Shown: positions 7,437 through 16,995, numbered from the stretch's first letter. The stretch is DNA of 47,337 bases from Thermodesulfovibrionales bacterium (GCA_030682405.1 JAUXOF010000059.1:1-47337), one strand, 5' to 3'. A program made the numbers and translations. Notes: generated by a model from the letters alone, not told the origin.

Positions 7437-8624
7437 TTGAAGTTTAGTCTCCTGAGCCTTGCCCTGAAGAATTTAAAGAGAAAATCCTTCAGGACGGCGG
7501 TTCTCATTACATCCATCGGGTTGCTTGTGTCCATCTTGGTCTTTGGGACATCCTTTTTGCTTACTATCAGTTCGAGCATAAAGAGGTCTACAGACAGGCT
7601 CGGCGCCGACCTTCTGGTCGTGCCCGTAGGCGCAAGGGATTTTGCCGAAGAAGTCCTCCTTGAGACAAAGGCAAAGAACTTCTACATGGATAAGTCCATA
7701 ATAGAGAAGGTGGGGAAGATAGAGGGGATAGAGAAGCTTACGTACCAGACGTATCTGACCACGATTTACGGCCTCTGCTGCGATATCCCTGCCGTCAAGG
7801 TGGTGGCCTTCAATCAGGAAACGGACTTTATCATAAAGCCGTGGCTTGAAAGGGCCATCGGAAGGAAGCTCGGCAAAGGAGAGGTAATCATCGGCGCAGA
7901 GGCGGCGGAGAATTTCGAGCTTCTTGATGTAGACCGGAGCACGCTTTTCGGCATGAAATTCAATATGGCGGGCGTGCTTGAGAAAACCGGCACCGGTCTT
8001 GACAATGCGCTTTTTGTGAGCGATGAAAATATAGGGGAGATAATCGAAAGGGGCAAATCCGGCCTCAGGCCCGACCAGATATCTCTTATATTCACCAAGG
8101 TCAAAAAGGGCCTTGACCCTTATGCGGTCGGCAGGAGCGTCGAGGGCGAAATATTGGAGGTGGATGTCATAGCAAGGAGCGATATGGGCAAGAAGATAAT
8201 CTCCACGCTGAAGGACATCAACGGCATATTTTTGCTGACGATTGTCCTTGCCTGTCTGCTTTCGACATTTCTGGCATGGACCATATTCTCGGCCATCGTG
8301 AACGAGCGCCTCAGGGAAGTCGGCATAATGAGGGCCATAGGGGCAAAGGGCTCCCATATAGTCAAGATGTTCATTATCGAGGTCTTCACAATCGGCCTTA
8401 TTGGAAGCCTTTCAGGGGTCATGTTCGGCAACTATCTGTCCCTGACGCTTTCAAGGGTATTCGGTCTTTTGAGGGATGTGGCCGGAACGCTTACGCTTAT
8501 GGAGCGCGTAGAGGTCAGCCTCCTCGGCCTTGCGGTGGGCACGGGGATATGCATAATAGGAGCGCTTTCATCCATAATAAGGATAAAGAGGCTTGAACCC
8601 CTAATGGCTTTGAAGGAGGGATAG
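7437..8624 (+). CDS. FtsX/MacB-type ABC transporter permease
   Basis: The 395-aa membrane protein has the four-helix FtsX layout: one N-terminal helix (about residues 20-42), a large extracytoplasmic domain, then three C-terminal helices around FLLTIVLACLLSTFLAW, IIEVFTIGLIGSLSGVMFG and LLGLAVGTGICIIGA. NERLREVGIMRAIGAKGSHI is the conserved segment that contacts the ATPase. The start is a TTG with GGGAGGT 6 nt upstream. It pairs with the next gene, whose GTG overlaps this stop by one base. Such MacB/LolC-like systems drive conformational work on periplasmic substrates such as lipoproteins or peptides; the substrate here is unknown. The extracytoplasmic domain holds a GLCCD dicysteine. Confidence 0.85.
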   Translation: MKFSLLSLALKNLKRKSFRTAVLITSIGLLVSILVFGTSFLLTISSSIKRSTDRLGADLLVVPVGARDFAEEVLLETKAKNFYMDKSIIEKVGKIEGIEKLTYQTYLTTIYGLCCDIPAVKVVAFNQETDFIIKPWLERAIGRKLGKGEVIIGAEAAENFELLDVDRSTLFGMKFNMAGVLEKTGTGLDNALFVSDENIGEIIERGKSGLRPDQISLIFTKVKKGLDPYAVGRSVEGEILEVDVIARSDMGKKIISTLKDINGIFLLTIVLACLLSTFLAWTIFSAIVNERLREVGIMRAIGAKGSHIVKMFIIEVFTIGLIGSLSGVMFGNYLSLTLSRVFGLLRDVAGTLTLMERVEVSLLGLAVGTGICIIGALSSIIRIKRLEPLMALKEG

Positions 8625-9298
8625 TGGCACAGATAGAGCTGCTTGATGTCAACAAGACATATGCCGTCGGTAACAATGTCGTCAAGGCCGTGGACGGCGT
8701 GACGCTTGAGATAGAAAAAGGCGAGTTCATCTCTATTGTCGGACATTCAGGCTCGGGCAAGACCACGCTGCTTTCCATCATCGGCGGGATACTGAGCCCC
8801 TCGACTGGAAGGGTGGTGGTTGATAACACGGATATCTATGCCCTCGATGAAGACAGGCTCTCGGAGTACAGGGCGTTGAAAATAGGCTGCATATTTCAGT
8901 TCTCAAGCCTCCTTCCTGTGCTGACGGCAAAGGAGAACCTTCTGCTTCCCACCGTCTTCAGGCCGGAAAAGGGCAACGGCTTTGAGAAAAAGGCCGTGGA
9001 GCACCTCGCATTGGTTGGGCTTGAGGATAAGATAGATGCGCATCCGTCGCAGTTAAGCGGCGGGCAGCAGAGGCGGGTTGCCATTGCAAGGGCGTTTATG
9101 AACGACCCGGACATAATTATCGCGGACGAACCTACAGGCGACCTCGACGAGGAGACAGAGGCCGAGGTCATGGAGCTTTTTAAAGGAATTAACAGGCAAA
9201 GGGGCATCACCTTTATCCTTGTTACGCACAGCTCTGAACTTGCAAAAGACGCAACAAGGCGGCTTAGGATGACCCGCGGCCGCATTCAGGAACTTTGA
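8624..9298 (+). CDS. ABC transporter ATP-binding protein, MacB/LolD type
   Basis: The 224-aa ATPase has Walker A GHSGSGKTT, a Q-loop in FQFSSLLP, signature LSGGQQRR, Walker B IIIADEPTGDLD and the switch His in LVTHSS. It starts with GTG that shares one base with the permease stop, so the pair is translationally coupled and forms one transporter. A DUF4418 gene follows after one base. Confidence 0.9.
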   Translation: MAQIELLDVNKTYAVGNNVVKAVDGVTLEIEKGEFISIVGHSGSGKTTLLSIIGGILSPSTGRVVVDNTDIYALDEDRLSEYRALKIGCIFQFSSLLPVLTAKENLLLPTVFRPEKGNGFEKKAVEHLALVGLEDKIDAHPSQLSGGQQRRVAIARAFMNDPDIIIADEPTGDLDEETEAEVMELFKGINRQRGITFILVTHSSELAKDATRRLRMTRGRIQEL

Positions 9299-9299
9299 A

Positions 9300-9686
9300 A
9301 TGAAACAAAAGATATTCGGGTTTATATTATTTCTTTTAGGTCTTTTTGTCGTCCTCTCGCCCAGATATATTCTGCCTGTGTGCGAGTTTACGGGGAAACA
9401 TCGAATGGCCTGCACCTATACTGCAAATGCGGAGCTTTTCATGGGGTTCCTCATGCTGTCCATAGCCGCCGGCGTGTTTTTCTCTGTCTCTGCCGATGCC
9501 CTCAGATGGCTTATGTTTGTTGCGCTTGCGGCCGGGGTCTCGGTAATCCTGATACCCGAGGTTCTGGGCTACTGCCCTTCTCCTCAGATGCCCTGCCGTT
9601 ACGGTGCAGTGCCCATGCTCAGGCTTCTTGGCGGATTGACCGTTATTTTATCATCCGTCGGATTCATAACTTCCAAGGGCCGATAG
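9300..9686 (+). CDS. DUF4418 family membrane protein
   Basis: The 128-aa protein has four predicted membrane segments. Its conserved features are LSPRYILPVCEF, a Cys in RMACTYTANAELFMGF, and the loop GYCPSPQMPCRYG. This combination of Cys-bearing loops is typical of DUF4418, which commonly neighbours FtsX-type ABC transporter genes. It is the third gene of the cassette, one base after the ATPase stop. The function is unknown. The conserved cysteines suggest metal or redox sensitivity, which is inference only. Its stop is 6 nt from the stop of the convergent lolD. Confidence 0.75.
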   Translation: MKQKIFGFILFLLGLFVVLSPRYILPVCEFTGKHRMACTYTANAELFMGFLMLSIAAGVFFSVSADALRWLMFVALAAGVSVILIPEVLGYCPSPQMPCRYGAVPMLRLLGGLTVILSSVGFITSKGR

Positions 9687-9692
9687 CCGCTG

Positions 9693-10361
9693 CTATCCTT
9701 TTATACTTCCGTCTATCATTTCGATGACCCTGCTACAGCGCCGTGATAGGGATTCGTTGTGCGTGACTATTACGAATGTTATGCCGTTTTCGTTGTTTAA
9801 TCTGTAAAGGAGGTTGAAAAGCTCTTTGCCGGTTGAGGTATCGAGGTTGCCGGTCGGTTCATCGGCAAGTATCACCTTCGGGCTTAGTATCAGCGCCCTT
9901 GCCACGGCGACCCTCTGCTGCTCGCCGCCTGAGAGTTCGCCCGGCCTGTGTTCTTTCCTCTGGTAAATGCCGAGTTCCTTAAGCAGCGCTGCGGCTTTTC
10001 CCTCTGCCTCTTTGCGGCTTACAGCGCCGCTGATGAGGGCGGGCATTATGATGTTCTCAAGCGCGGTGAATTCGGGCATGAGGTGGTGGAATTGAAAGAC
10101 AAAACCGATTGTTCTGTTTCTGAAGGTGTTGCGGCTGCCCTCGTCCATTGAAAAGACATCCCTGCCGTCATAAAGCACAGTGCCTTCCGTTGGCGCATCA
10201 AGCGTGCCTAAAATATGCAGCAGGGTGCTTTTCCCTACGCCCGAGGCCCCTACGACCGCAACCATCTCCCTGTCCGCTATGGAAAAGTCCAGCCCCTTAA
10301 GCACGGGAAGCTCTCCCGCAGGGGTTTTGAAAGACTTCTTTAGGCCTTTTACATCAATCAT
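9693..10361 (-). CDS. lolD: Lipoprotein-releasing ABC transporter ATPase LolD-like
   Basis: The 222-aa ATPase has Walker [25 protein letters not shown] (the Q-loop region typical of LolD), LSGGEQQR, Walker [13 protein letters not shown] and VTHNESL. By family it would power release of lipoproteins from the inner membrane to the Lol pathway. I chose ATG 10361 because family members begin near MIDVKGL; an in-frame ATG at 10382 adds seven residues. Its start overlaps the stop of the upstream small membrane protein by 8 nt. No lolC/lolE permease is adjacent. Confidence 0.85.
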   Translation of the reverse strand: MIDVKGLKKSFKTPAGELPVLKGLDFSIADREMVAVVGASGVGKSTLLHILGTLDAPTEGTVLYDGRDVFSMDEGSRNTFRNRTIGFVFQFHHLMPEFTALENIIMPALISGAVSRKEAEGKAAALLKELGIYQRKEHRPGELSGGEQQRVAVARALILSPKVILADEPTGNLDTSTGKELFNLLYRLNNENGITFVIVTHNESLSRRCSRVIEMIDGSIKG

Positions 10362-10617
10362 CCTTGCCCCTGCCAATGACATTTTCTATTTGCGCGCCGG
10401 TTTTTCTTATTTTTTCGGTAGACTCCTTCACCGTGTCTTTTACATTTTGCGTGGTCTCTTTTATTTTATCGGCCTTCTCAGCGGCCTGCTCGCTCTTTTT
10501 ATTGACCGTCTCCCCGAACCATCTGAACACCTTGCCTCCGCTCATGAAAGATATGACCACAAAGGCAATGGCCGATATTATGCTTAGGCAGATAATTCTC
10601 TTAATAAGCTTAAACAA
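10354..10617 (-). CDS. Small membrane protein with a charged helical tail
   Basis: The 87-aa product starts with TTG (GGAG 7 nt upstream). It has one N-terminal membrane helix (IICLSIISAIAFVVISFM) followed by a Lys/Glu-rich amphipathic helix (KSEQAAEKADKIKETTQNVK) that could form a coiled coil. It overlaps lolD by 8 nt and is therefore probably coupled to it. I do not recognise a family. An accessory role with LolD is inferred from position only. Confidence 0.6.
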   Translation of the reverse strand: MFKLIKRIICLSIISAIAFVVISFMSGGKVFRWFGETVNKKSEQAAEKADKIKETTQNVKDTVKESTEKIRKTGAQIENVIGRGKDD

Positions 10618-10733
10618 GATTCGTCTCCATAAGGTTAACGGTTTAGTTTAAAGCATATGCCGTGAAATTTCCATCCGAAGTTTATAACCCAAATCCGGCG
10701 ATAGAAATCTCCTCTATAATCTCCCACGCTGAA

Positions 10734-11150
10734 TTACCCGCGCTTTATGCCGTATTCTCTCTCAAGTATCTCCTCTGCCACGCGCTTCATCTTCTCAGGG
10801 TCTGCCCTATGTGGGTATTTTTCCGAAAGCGTAACAGCCGCCCTTACGGCGTTTACATATGCGTATACCGCTTGCGGCTCGACATCCTCGTCCTTATCCA
10901 TCCGCCTTTCAAACTTCTCTATGAGTTTGTTAAGCCTAAGAAGCATGGTCTCTCCGTACCTGAGACCCGACTTCTCCCTTGCCGCGCGTTGTAACCAATC
11001 TCCTTCCCTCTTCCACTTATAAAACGTGGTTGCCGATATCATTATTCCGTGCTCATCCCTAAGCCTCCGGAGTAAGACCTTTATGTCCTCCCCCTCCGAA
11101 GCCGCGTATGCCTTGTATGCAGTTTCCCTCTTTTCAGGCGTGCCTCTCAT
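10734..11150 (-). CDS. Phage-type HTH protein (terminase-small-subunit / DUF1804-like)
   Basis: The 138-aa product has an N-terminal helix-turn-helix region (about residues 8-55: EKRETAYKAYAASEGEDI..., TTFYKWKREGDW) followed by a helical segment with charged residues. The pattern fits the DNA-recognition part of phage terminase small subunits or DUF1804-type proteins. No other phage genes are visible around it, so it is either a prophage leftover or a domesticated DNA-binding protein. The region 10618-10733 has no recognisable feature. Confidence 0.5.
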   Translation of the reverse strand: MRGTPEKRETAYKAYAASEGEDIKVLLRRLRDEHGIMISATTFYKWKREGDWLQRAAREKSGLRYGETMLLRLNKLIEKFERRMDKDEDVEPQAVYAYVNAVRAAVTLSEKYPHRADPEKMKRVAEEILEREYGIKRG

Positions 11151-11330
11151 TATAAATATCCTCCAAAGTTTGTTTAATCAGGGGGAGGGGGGGTGCCCCA
11201 TCCTAACCCATTGATTTTATTCAATTCAAAGTTTAATAAGTTTACATTTGGTTTACATTTCGCCCCTGTTTTAAGCCTCCTTTCAACTTAAAAGATACTA
11301 ACTTACCCCTCTCTACGAGCCTTCGGCCAA

Positions 11331-11391
11331 CCTCCCCTTAATAAGGGGAGGATTATAAATCCCCTCCTTGACAAGGAGGGGTTAGGGGAGG
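11331..11391. repeat. Two 21-bp perfect palindromes plus a half-site
   Basis: CCTCCCCTTA-A-TAAGGGGAGG (11331-11351) and CCCCTCCTTG-A-CAAGGAGGGG (11361-11381) are perfect palindromes, followed by GGGGAGG (11385-11391). This type of dispersed intergenic palindrome is common in environmental bacterial genomes. It sits upstream of the transposase-like remnant. Confidence 0.75.
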
Positions 11392-11420
11392 TAGTTCCTC
11401 CTTGCCCTCTGTGGTTTATC

Positions 11421-11644
11421 TTGTTTCTCATGCGGTTAATATATTACGGCCTTATGGAACTGGTCAACCCGAACTGGTTCAGGCAAACGAGGACAGGGGC
11501 TGCGCTCCTACGTGCCGAAGGCAGGTTCAGGCGAGTGAAGGGCTATTGGGAAATCCCGAAACTCATCGCTGCCTTGGGGCAGAAAAATCTTGACAGAAAG
11601 GAGGAGGCTGCTTAGAATAATGCAACCGGAGTCCTTCCTGCTTC
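11421..11644 (+). pseudogene. Transposase-like C-terminal remnant, copy 1
   Basis: One frame encodes ELVNPNWFRQTRTGAALL, then RFRRVKGYWEIPKLIAALG and QKNLDRKEEAA before TAG. The RFRRVKGYxEIPKL pattern resembles the C-terminus of Mutator/IS256-type transposases, though I am not certain of the family. There is no N-terminal catalytic part. Segments 11456-11496 and 11579-11644 recur, inverted, at 25257-25298 and 25166-25231; a third partial copy is at 40258-40300. It is therefore a repeated, decayed mobile-element end. Confidence 0.5.
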
Positions 11645-11840
11645 TCTACGAGCCATAGGCAACGGAAGGAAGGGACAACATCCATGCAAAGGAGTGAGGA
11701 TAAGGAAAAATGAACATTCTACAACTGAATAAGACCGCATCAAGCCCTCAACTACAAAACCCCGTTACAATAAATCATTGAAAATAACTACTATTTAGGG
11801 GGTGGAGGGATTCATTTTATGAAGGAGTGGACACATCCGA
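11645..11840 (+). other. AT-rich leader of the helicase-nuclease gene
   Basis: This stretch holds two tiny frames with ribosome-site-like sequences: 11710-11781 (23 codons, starting MNILQLNKTASSP, AAGGA just before it) and 11819-11860 (MKEWTHPSGKTTK, overlapping the start of the big gene, GGTGGAGGG upstream). Either could be a leader peptide or chance. No clear promoter pair is visible. Confidence 0.25.
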
Positions 11841-14800
11841 GTGGAAAAACTACTAAGTAGCCTTGCAAAATATTATAGGGCTCTTTTGTTTGAGCTTTCC
11901 ACTCAAGCCGGGAAACATTTTGTAGATTTAAATGCAGTTTTGCGTTATGGATTAACTGCTGACCTTAGCTTGTTTGTCTCTGAAATTGAAGAACTTATTA
12001 ATACTGAAACAATCAGTTTTAATATAGAAAAGGCATCATCTTCATCTATTAATAAAATTATTGAAAAAGCCAATGAATTGGAAGAGAGAGAAGAGAGAGA
12101 AGGATTATTTGAAGATATTGAAGTAAGTCCTGAGGAGCAAGAAAGGAAGAATGCTTCAGCAATATTGGTAGCCATCTATAGAAGGCAGGAATTTGATCCT
12201 TATAACCGTGAAGTTATTATAGGATTTCCCCTGGTATCAGGCAAGATAGGCAGAAAGAAATTTTGTGCACCGCTTTTCTATTATAAAGCCCATATAGATT
12301 TTGACCCATTGAAAAGCAAAATAATCCTCACAAAGGATTTTGAAATACCAGCGTTAAACTTTCAATTGATTAAGCATCTTGTGGAGTCAGACGAAGAAAT
12401 AGAAATGATTCGGCAGAAAATATTGCCGTATCTATATAGCATTGAAGATTTTGGTTTATCAGCAATCAAAGAAATTATTAAAATGTTATCTGAATTAATT
12501 GAAGGATTCAGAGGAATAGATTACCCTTCGCAAGCCTCAACTTTAAAGAATGCACTTGGGTCAAGAGAATATAATGGCGCAAAAATCATTAACACCTCAA
12601 TTGTAGTTAATGCTAAGAGGACTAATGCCTATTTAATTGATGACCTGACTCAAATAGCTCAGAAAGACACAATAGATGATGAGACGGTAATAAATACTAT
12701 TTTATCAGAACCAGCAGAGCCAGTAGATAACGAAAATATCAATGATAGAAATGACACAGATAGTGAAAATCAATCGTTGCTGTTATTCCCACTTCCAAGT
12801 AATAAAGCCCAACGACTTGCAGCAACAAAAGCAGAGAAATCCCATCTTTTAGTTGTACAAGGTCCTCCCGGCACAGGAAAATCTCAGACCATAGTTAATA
12901 TTATTTGCCATCTGGTATCGCAAGGGAAAACTGTATTAGTTACAAGTCATCAAAATAAAGCTCTTGAAGTTATAACTAAAAACATGCCCAAAATAAATTA
13001 TTTAGCAATGTCACTATTAAAGGGTGAAAAGGAATCCATAAATGAACTTACTAATAAAATAGAGGGATTTCATTCTTATGTCAGTAATGTCGATATAAAC
13101 CGTTATACCCAGTTAAAAAAATCTCATTGGGCAAAACTGAGGGAAATTAATTACCATGCAAAAAGACTTCAAGTTAGATTTTCAGAACTCAAAATTATTG
13201 AAAGAGAACAATGCCCGACCTATTTTAAATACCACAAAATAAGAGATTACGATATAATCGATACCTCTGATTCTATTCCTGAAGGAATGGACCATGTAAT
13301 TACTAATGCTCTATCAGAATATTCAAATCTACTTCAAAGGCTCAAAAAAGATTATTCTGCTATCGAAGTTTTTTTGCCAAACAATGACCTTCAAGCACTA
13401 AAGGCAAAGGTTGAACAATTCTCTGTATTTCTTGAATATTGCAAGATGCGCGATTTTGATTATATTGTCCCATCTGATTCTATTCCTGACGGGACAGATT
13501 CTATTGTAGGGCAAGCTTTATCAGAATATTCATCACTTTTGCAAAAGATAAAAGAAAATTTTTCGGATATCGTGAAACTTTTGCCGGCGCAGGACCCAAC
13601 ATTAAATATTCAGGATAATAGTATTGACATTTCAATCGAAAGTATCGGGCAACTTATTCGGATATATGATTTGGTCAAAGAAAACGTTTTAGATGATAAT
13701 GATGTTTTAGAATTTTGTCAACAAATTCTTAAGTTCACCAGCCAAAGTGATGAAATTATCAATTATTTGGATAATCTTCTTTTGTGGATGAACAAGTATT
13801 GCAATGACCTAATAAAAAACTTAAAGGTTTTATCTGAGACATATAATTTAAAAATAGATCTTCAAATCATAAAAAAACAGGCAGAAAAATATGGTAACGA
13901 ACTAACAGATATTTCAAGATGTATAGATAATTTAAATAATTCATTCGCTGAATTACAAACGGTAGGTAGAATAGATGGTTATCCAGAATATCCAGACCTT
14001 GTTTTCCTTGAAGAGTCAGTGATTCACTTAGGGACTTTAGGAGGGGGAGTAAGTTCTTGGTGGAAATGGAGCTTATTTCCGAGTGTTAGAACTTCTCTCA
14101 AATTTTTTATATCTAATGGATTCCCCAAAATTATATATAAAAACCGCGTTAAAACTCTTGAAAAAATTAAAGTATGGCATCGTCATTGGACTTTAAGAAA
14201 TCAGATTTCAAAAAACCTCAGATACTTAGTTGAAATGGGGGTTCCAATTAAAAACCTTTCTTTAAAACCACACATGAGGGAGCTTTACGAAAAATTTAAC
14301 CTCGCTCAAAAATATTTACAGTTAATAGTTGCTTTAAATGCTTTCCCATCAACTCATATAGATACAATCAGAAATATTATAGAGCAACAGATGTTATTTG
14401 GGATTTCTGCTTTTAGTGGTGTAGAAAGATTTAAAAAGTGCCTTGAGAAAACCAAGATTTTATTGGAAGCAAATTCTACTTTGGCTGGGCTTAAATCTAA
14501 TAATCATATTAAAAACTTATGTGTCACACTCTTGGCCCCGGTTGAGAAGACAATATGTCAATTATATATAGCTGAACGAGCTGAGAAGATGGTTAAGAAA
14601 CTTAAGGAATTATACCCCTATTTTTATGACTATAAGCGGTTTAAAACCCTTGAACAATCTGCATTAAAAACCCTTCCTCAAACTTGCGCTAAGTTAAGAG
14701 AGATGGTTCTTACCGAAAACAATTCTCCTAATCTAAATCATCCAGAATTAGTTGTTAAAGCATATAGACTTTCTTCGTCGCTTAAAGAAAATTTACTTCA

Positions 14801-16850
14801 TGACTTCCAAAGCTTAAATGAAACTCTTATAAAAAGATTATCTCCAAGTTTTGAAGACTATATAAAATTAAAAACTATTGAGCAGAATGATTTAAAATCA
14901 CTTAAAGAAACATTTCATAAAATAAAAATTACCATCCTTAAAGGTAATGATTTGCAAGCACTGCAAAGACCAGAATTAATTGTTGAAGCTTTTAGGCTCT
15001 CATCATTTATAAGAGAAGACCTTCTAAAAAATCCTGACGATATCAATGAAGTGTCAGCATCTATTATGAGGCAAAAAGAAGAATCTCGTGAATTGATTTT
15101 AAAAATACTTGATACAAGCCGTAAATTGTCATTAAAACAAGCTGAGTCCGATCAGGTTACTCTATTCTTGATAAATAAATTGAACCGCTTACTTAAACGC
15201 AAGCGAAAGACTTATTCTTTTGTTCAATTAAGGGAACAAATTAATTATGAACAGCTTTTGTCTGTATTCCCATGCTGGATAATGAGCATTGAAGATGTAG
15301 CTCGAATATTCCCATTAGAGTCTGGTCTATTTGACTATCTAATAGTGGATGAATCTTCGCAATGTAATCAGGCAACAACCTTGCATTTGGCATACCGTGC
15401 TAAACGAATGATTGTAGTTGGTGATAGTAAACAGATGAAGAATCCAAATACGCAATTTTTAAGCGATGCGGTAGTTCGACTTAATCTCACAAAATATGGT
15501 TTGGATAAACATCCAAAAGCAGAATTCTTGCATGGAAGGAATTCACTTTTAGACCTTGCTATAGGATGTCAGGACATCAGCCCTGTATTTTTGAATGAAC
15601 ATTTTAGATGCGAACCTCCAATAATCGCATTTAGTAATATGAAGTTTTATGATAATAGACTTCAAACATTAACTCCGTTTCGCAAAAAGCGTTTTACACC
15701 CTGCATGGAAATTAAGGTTATCAATGGGGCTTATGATGATCCAGATGATAAAAAGCAAAATATAGCAGAGGGTCAAGCTGTAATTGCTGAACTAAAAAGG
15801 ATGATTAATAGTGGAGAGCTTGAAGGCGATAAGCAAGGCGAGAAGCTTACAATTGGTATTTTGTCGCCCTTTAGGCAACAGGCGGCACTTCTCCAAAGTT
15901 TGATGTATGAAACATTCGAAGACAATCCATCAGTCTTAAAAGAACACGAAATAATTGCATCTACTGTAGATGGTTTTCAGGGAGACGAGCGTGATGTAAT
16001 TCTCTACTCTTTTCGGTATGCTCTTAATTCAAAGCCAGGAACAATTCATGTCTTACAAAGAGAAGATGAACACTCATCGGGACGCTTGAATGTTGCTTTT
16101 AGCAGGGCAAGAAGAAAAGTTGTGTGTTTTGTTTCAATGCCGAAGGATAAATTCCCCAAAGGACTGATTAGAGATTATTTGCATCATGCAGCATCAGAAC
16201 AAAATAGACCTTATAGTAGGCTTGGCAATCCAAGTGAAAGAAAAAAGTGCCAAAGCGAATTTGAAAGAAATGTATTTGATGAACTTGCCAGAAGGGGTTT
16301 AGAGGTATATACACAGGTTCCTTGTACCGGATTTTTTATTGATTTTGTAGTTATTGACAATGAAGGTAGACGAATGGCTGTTGAATGTGATGGCGATTTT
16401 CATTATGAAGATGGCGACCTTAGAGAGGAAGACTATCAGAGACAGGATATAATAGAACGCTATGGATGGTTTGTTCATAGAATCCCATCCCGCCGGTATT
16501 ATGCTGCTCCAGAAAAAGCAATGGATGCTCTCTTGCAAGATTTAAAAAAGCAAGAAATAGATATAGAAATTTCTTGCAATGAAACCGAAGAAAAATCTTT
16601 TCCTGAAACTGCACAAGTTAGTGTCCAAGAAGTTTCTAAAGATGAAGAATCTTTTTCCGTAGCAATTGAAGATAAAATCATTGCAATTCTTTCTGAAGAA
16701 GGACCAATGCCTTTATGGCTTATAGCTCAAAAATTGGGACAATCAAAAGAAGAAATAATGCCAAAACTACAGAAACTTTTAGAACAGCAATATGTTATAA
16801 ATTATTATGATGAGGGCAGTAGGGTAAAAATGTGGAAAGCAATAGATTAA
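11841..16850 (+). CDS. Giant SF1 (Upf1-like) helicase with C-terminal PD-(D/E)XK nuclease
   Basis: The 1669-aa protein is a split SF1B helicase. Motif I GPPGTGKS is at residues 341-348; the Walker B motif DESS is near 1170, in LIVDESSQ; GFQGDERD is at about 1378 and NVAFSRARRK at about 1417. An insert of about 820 residues between motifs I and II is mostly helical and contains two internal duplications. After the helicase comes a restriction-type nuclease fold of the DUF559/MTES_1575 kind: EFERNVFDEL, Asp1501, then VECDGD with Glu1515 and Asp1517. A winged-helix-like tail ends the protein (about 1605-1669). Such helicase-nuclease fusions occur in defence islands, so a role against foreign DNA or RNA is likely but inferred. 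The gene is strongly AT-rich and follows a transposase remnant, implying transfer. The start is GTG, the first possible after an in-frame stop; AAGGAG lies 13 nt away, which is a little far. Confidence 0.85.
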   Translation: MEKLLSSLAKYYRALLFELSTQAGKHFVDLNAVLRYGLTADLSLFVSEIEELINTETISFNIEKASSSSINKIIEKANELEEREEREGLFEDIEVSPEEQERKNASAILVAIYRRQEFDPYNREVIIGFPLVSGKIGRKKFCAPLFYYKAHIDFDPLKSKIILTKDFEIPALNFQLIKHLVESDEEIEMIRQKILPYLYSIEDFGLSAIKEIIKMLSELIEGFRGIDYPSQASTLKNALGSREYNGAKIINTSIVVNAKRTNAYLIDDLTQIAQKDTIDDETVINTILSEPAEPVDNENINDRNDTDSENQSLLLFPLPSNKAQRLAATKAEKSHLLVVQGPPGTGKSQTIVNIICHLVSQGKTVLVTSHQNKALEVITKNMPKINYLAMSLLKGEKESINELTNKIEGFHSYVSNVDINRYTQLKKSHWAKLREINYHAKRLQVRFSELKIIEREQCPTYFKYHKIRDYDIIDTSDSIPEGMDHVITNALSEYSNLLQRLKKDYSAIEVFLPNNDLQALKAKVEQFSVFLEYCKMRDFDYIVPSDSIPDGTDSIVGQALSEYSSLLQKIKENFSDIVKLLPAQDPTLNIQDNSIDISIESIGQLIRIYDLVKENVLDDNDVLEFCQQILKFTSQSDEIINYLDNLLLWMNKYCNDLIKNLKVLSETYNLKIDLQIIKKQAEKYGNELTDISRCIDNLNNSFAELQTVGRIDGYPEYPDLVFLEESVIHLGTLGGGVSSWWKWSLFPSVRTSLKFFISNGFPKIIYKNRVKTLEKIKVWHRHWTLRNQISKNLRYLVEMGVPIKNLSLKPHMRELYEKFNLAQKYLQLIVALNAFPSTHIDTIRNIIEQQMLFGISAFSGVERFKKCLEKTKILLEANSTLAGLKSNNHIKNLCVTLLAPVEKTICQLYIAERAEKMVKKLKELYPYFYDYKRFKTLEQSALKTLPQTCAKLREMVLTENNSPNLNHPELVVKAYRLSSSLKENLLHDFQSLNETLIKRLSPSFEDYIKLKTIEQNDLKSLKETFHKIKITILKGNDLQALQRPELIVEAFRLSSFIREDLLKNPDDINEVSASIMRQKEESRELILKILDTSRKLSLKQAESDQVTLFLINKLNRLLKRKRKTYSFVQLREQINYEQLLSVFPCWIMSIEDVARIFPLESGLFDYLIVDESSQCNQATTLHLAYRAKRMIVVGDSKQMKNPNTQFLSDAVVRLNLTKYGLDKHPKAEFLHGRNSLLDLAIGCQDISPVFLNEHFRCEPPIIAFSNMKFYDNRLQTLTPFRKKRFTPCMEIKVINGAYDDPDDKKQNIAEGQAVIAELKRMINSGELEGDKQGEKLTIGILSPFRQQAALLQSLMYETFEDNPSVLKEHEIIASTVDGFQGDERDVILYSFRYALNSKPGTIHVLQREDEHSSGRLNVAFSRARRKVVCFVSMPKDKFPKGLIRDYLHHAASEQNRPYSRLGNPSERKKCQSEFERNVFDELARRGLEVYTQVPCTGFFIDFVVIDNEGRRMAVECDGDFHYEDGDLREEDYQRQDIIERYGWFVHRIPSRRYYAAPEKAMDALLQDLKKQEIDIEISCNETEEKSFPETAQVSVQEVSKDEESFSVAIEDKIIAILSEEGPMPLWLIAQKLGQSKEEIMPKLQKLLEQQYVINYYDEGSRVKMWKAID

Positions 16851-16995
16851 TTGCTTATTTTCAATTTCATAAGAAGTAAACCGCCTGTATTACGCAAAAG
16901 CGGATGCCGCGCCGCGTGAGCCTTCGCCCTTCCGTCGTCCGGCTGCCCCTCTTTAAGCCGCTTCCGCCTCCTTCATCATCTCCTTGATGCGCTTT

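Noticed and set aside
7473-8357. Long antisense frame opposite the FtsX-type permease
   Set aside because: It mirrors codon bias of the real gene, has no ribosome site and no recognisable domains.
10734-11150. A prophage around the phage-type HTH gene
   Set aside because: No integrase, capsid, portal or large terminase gene is present on either side.
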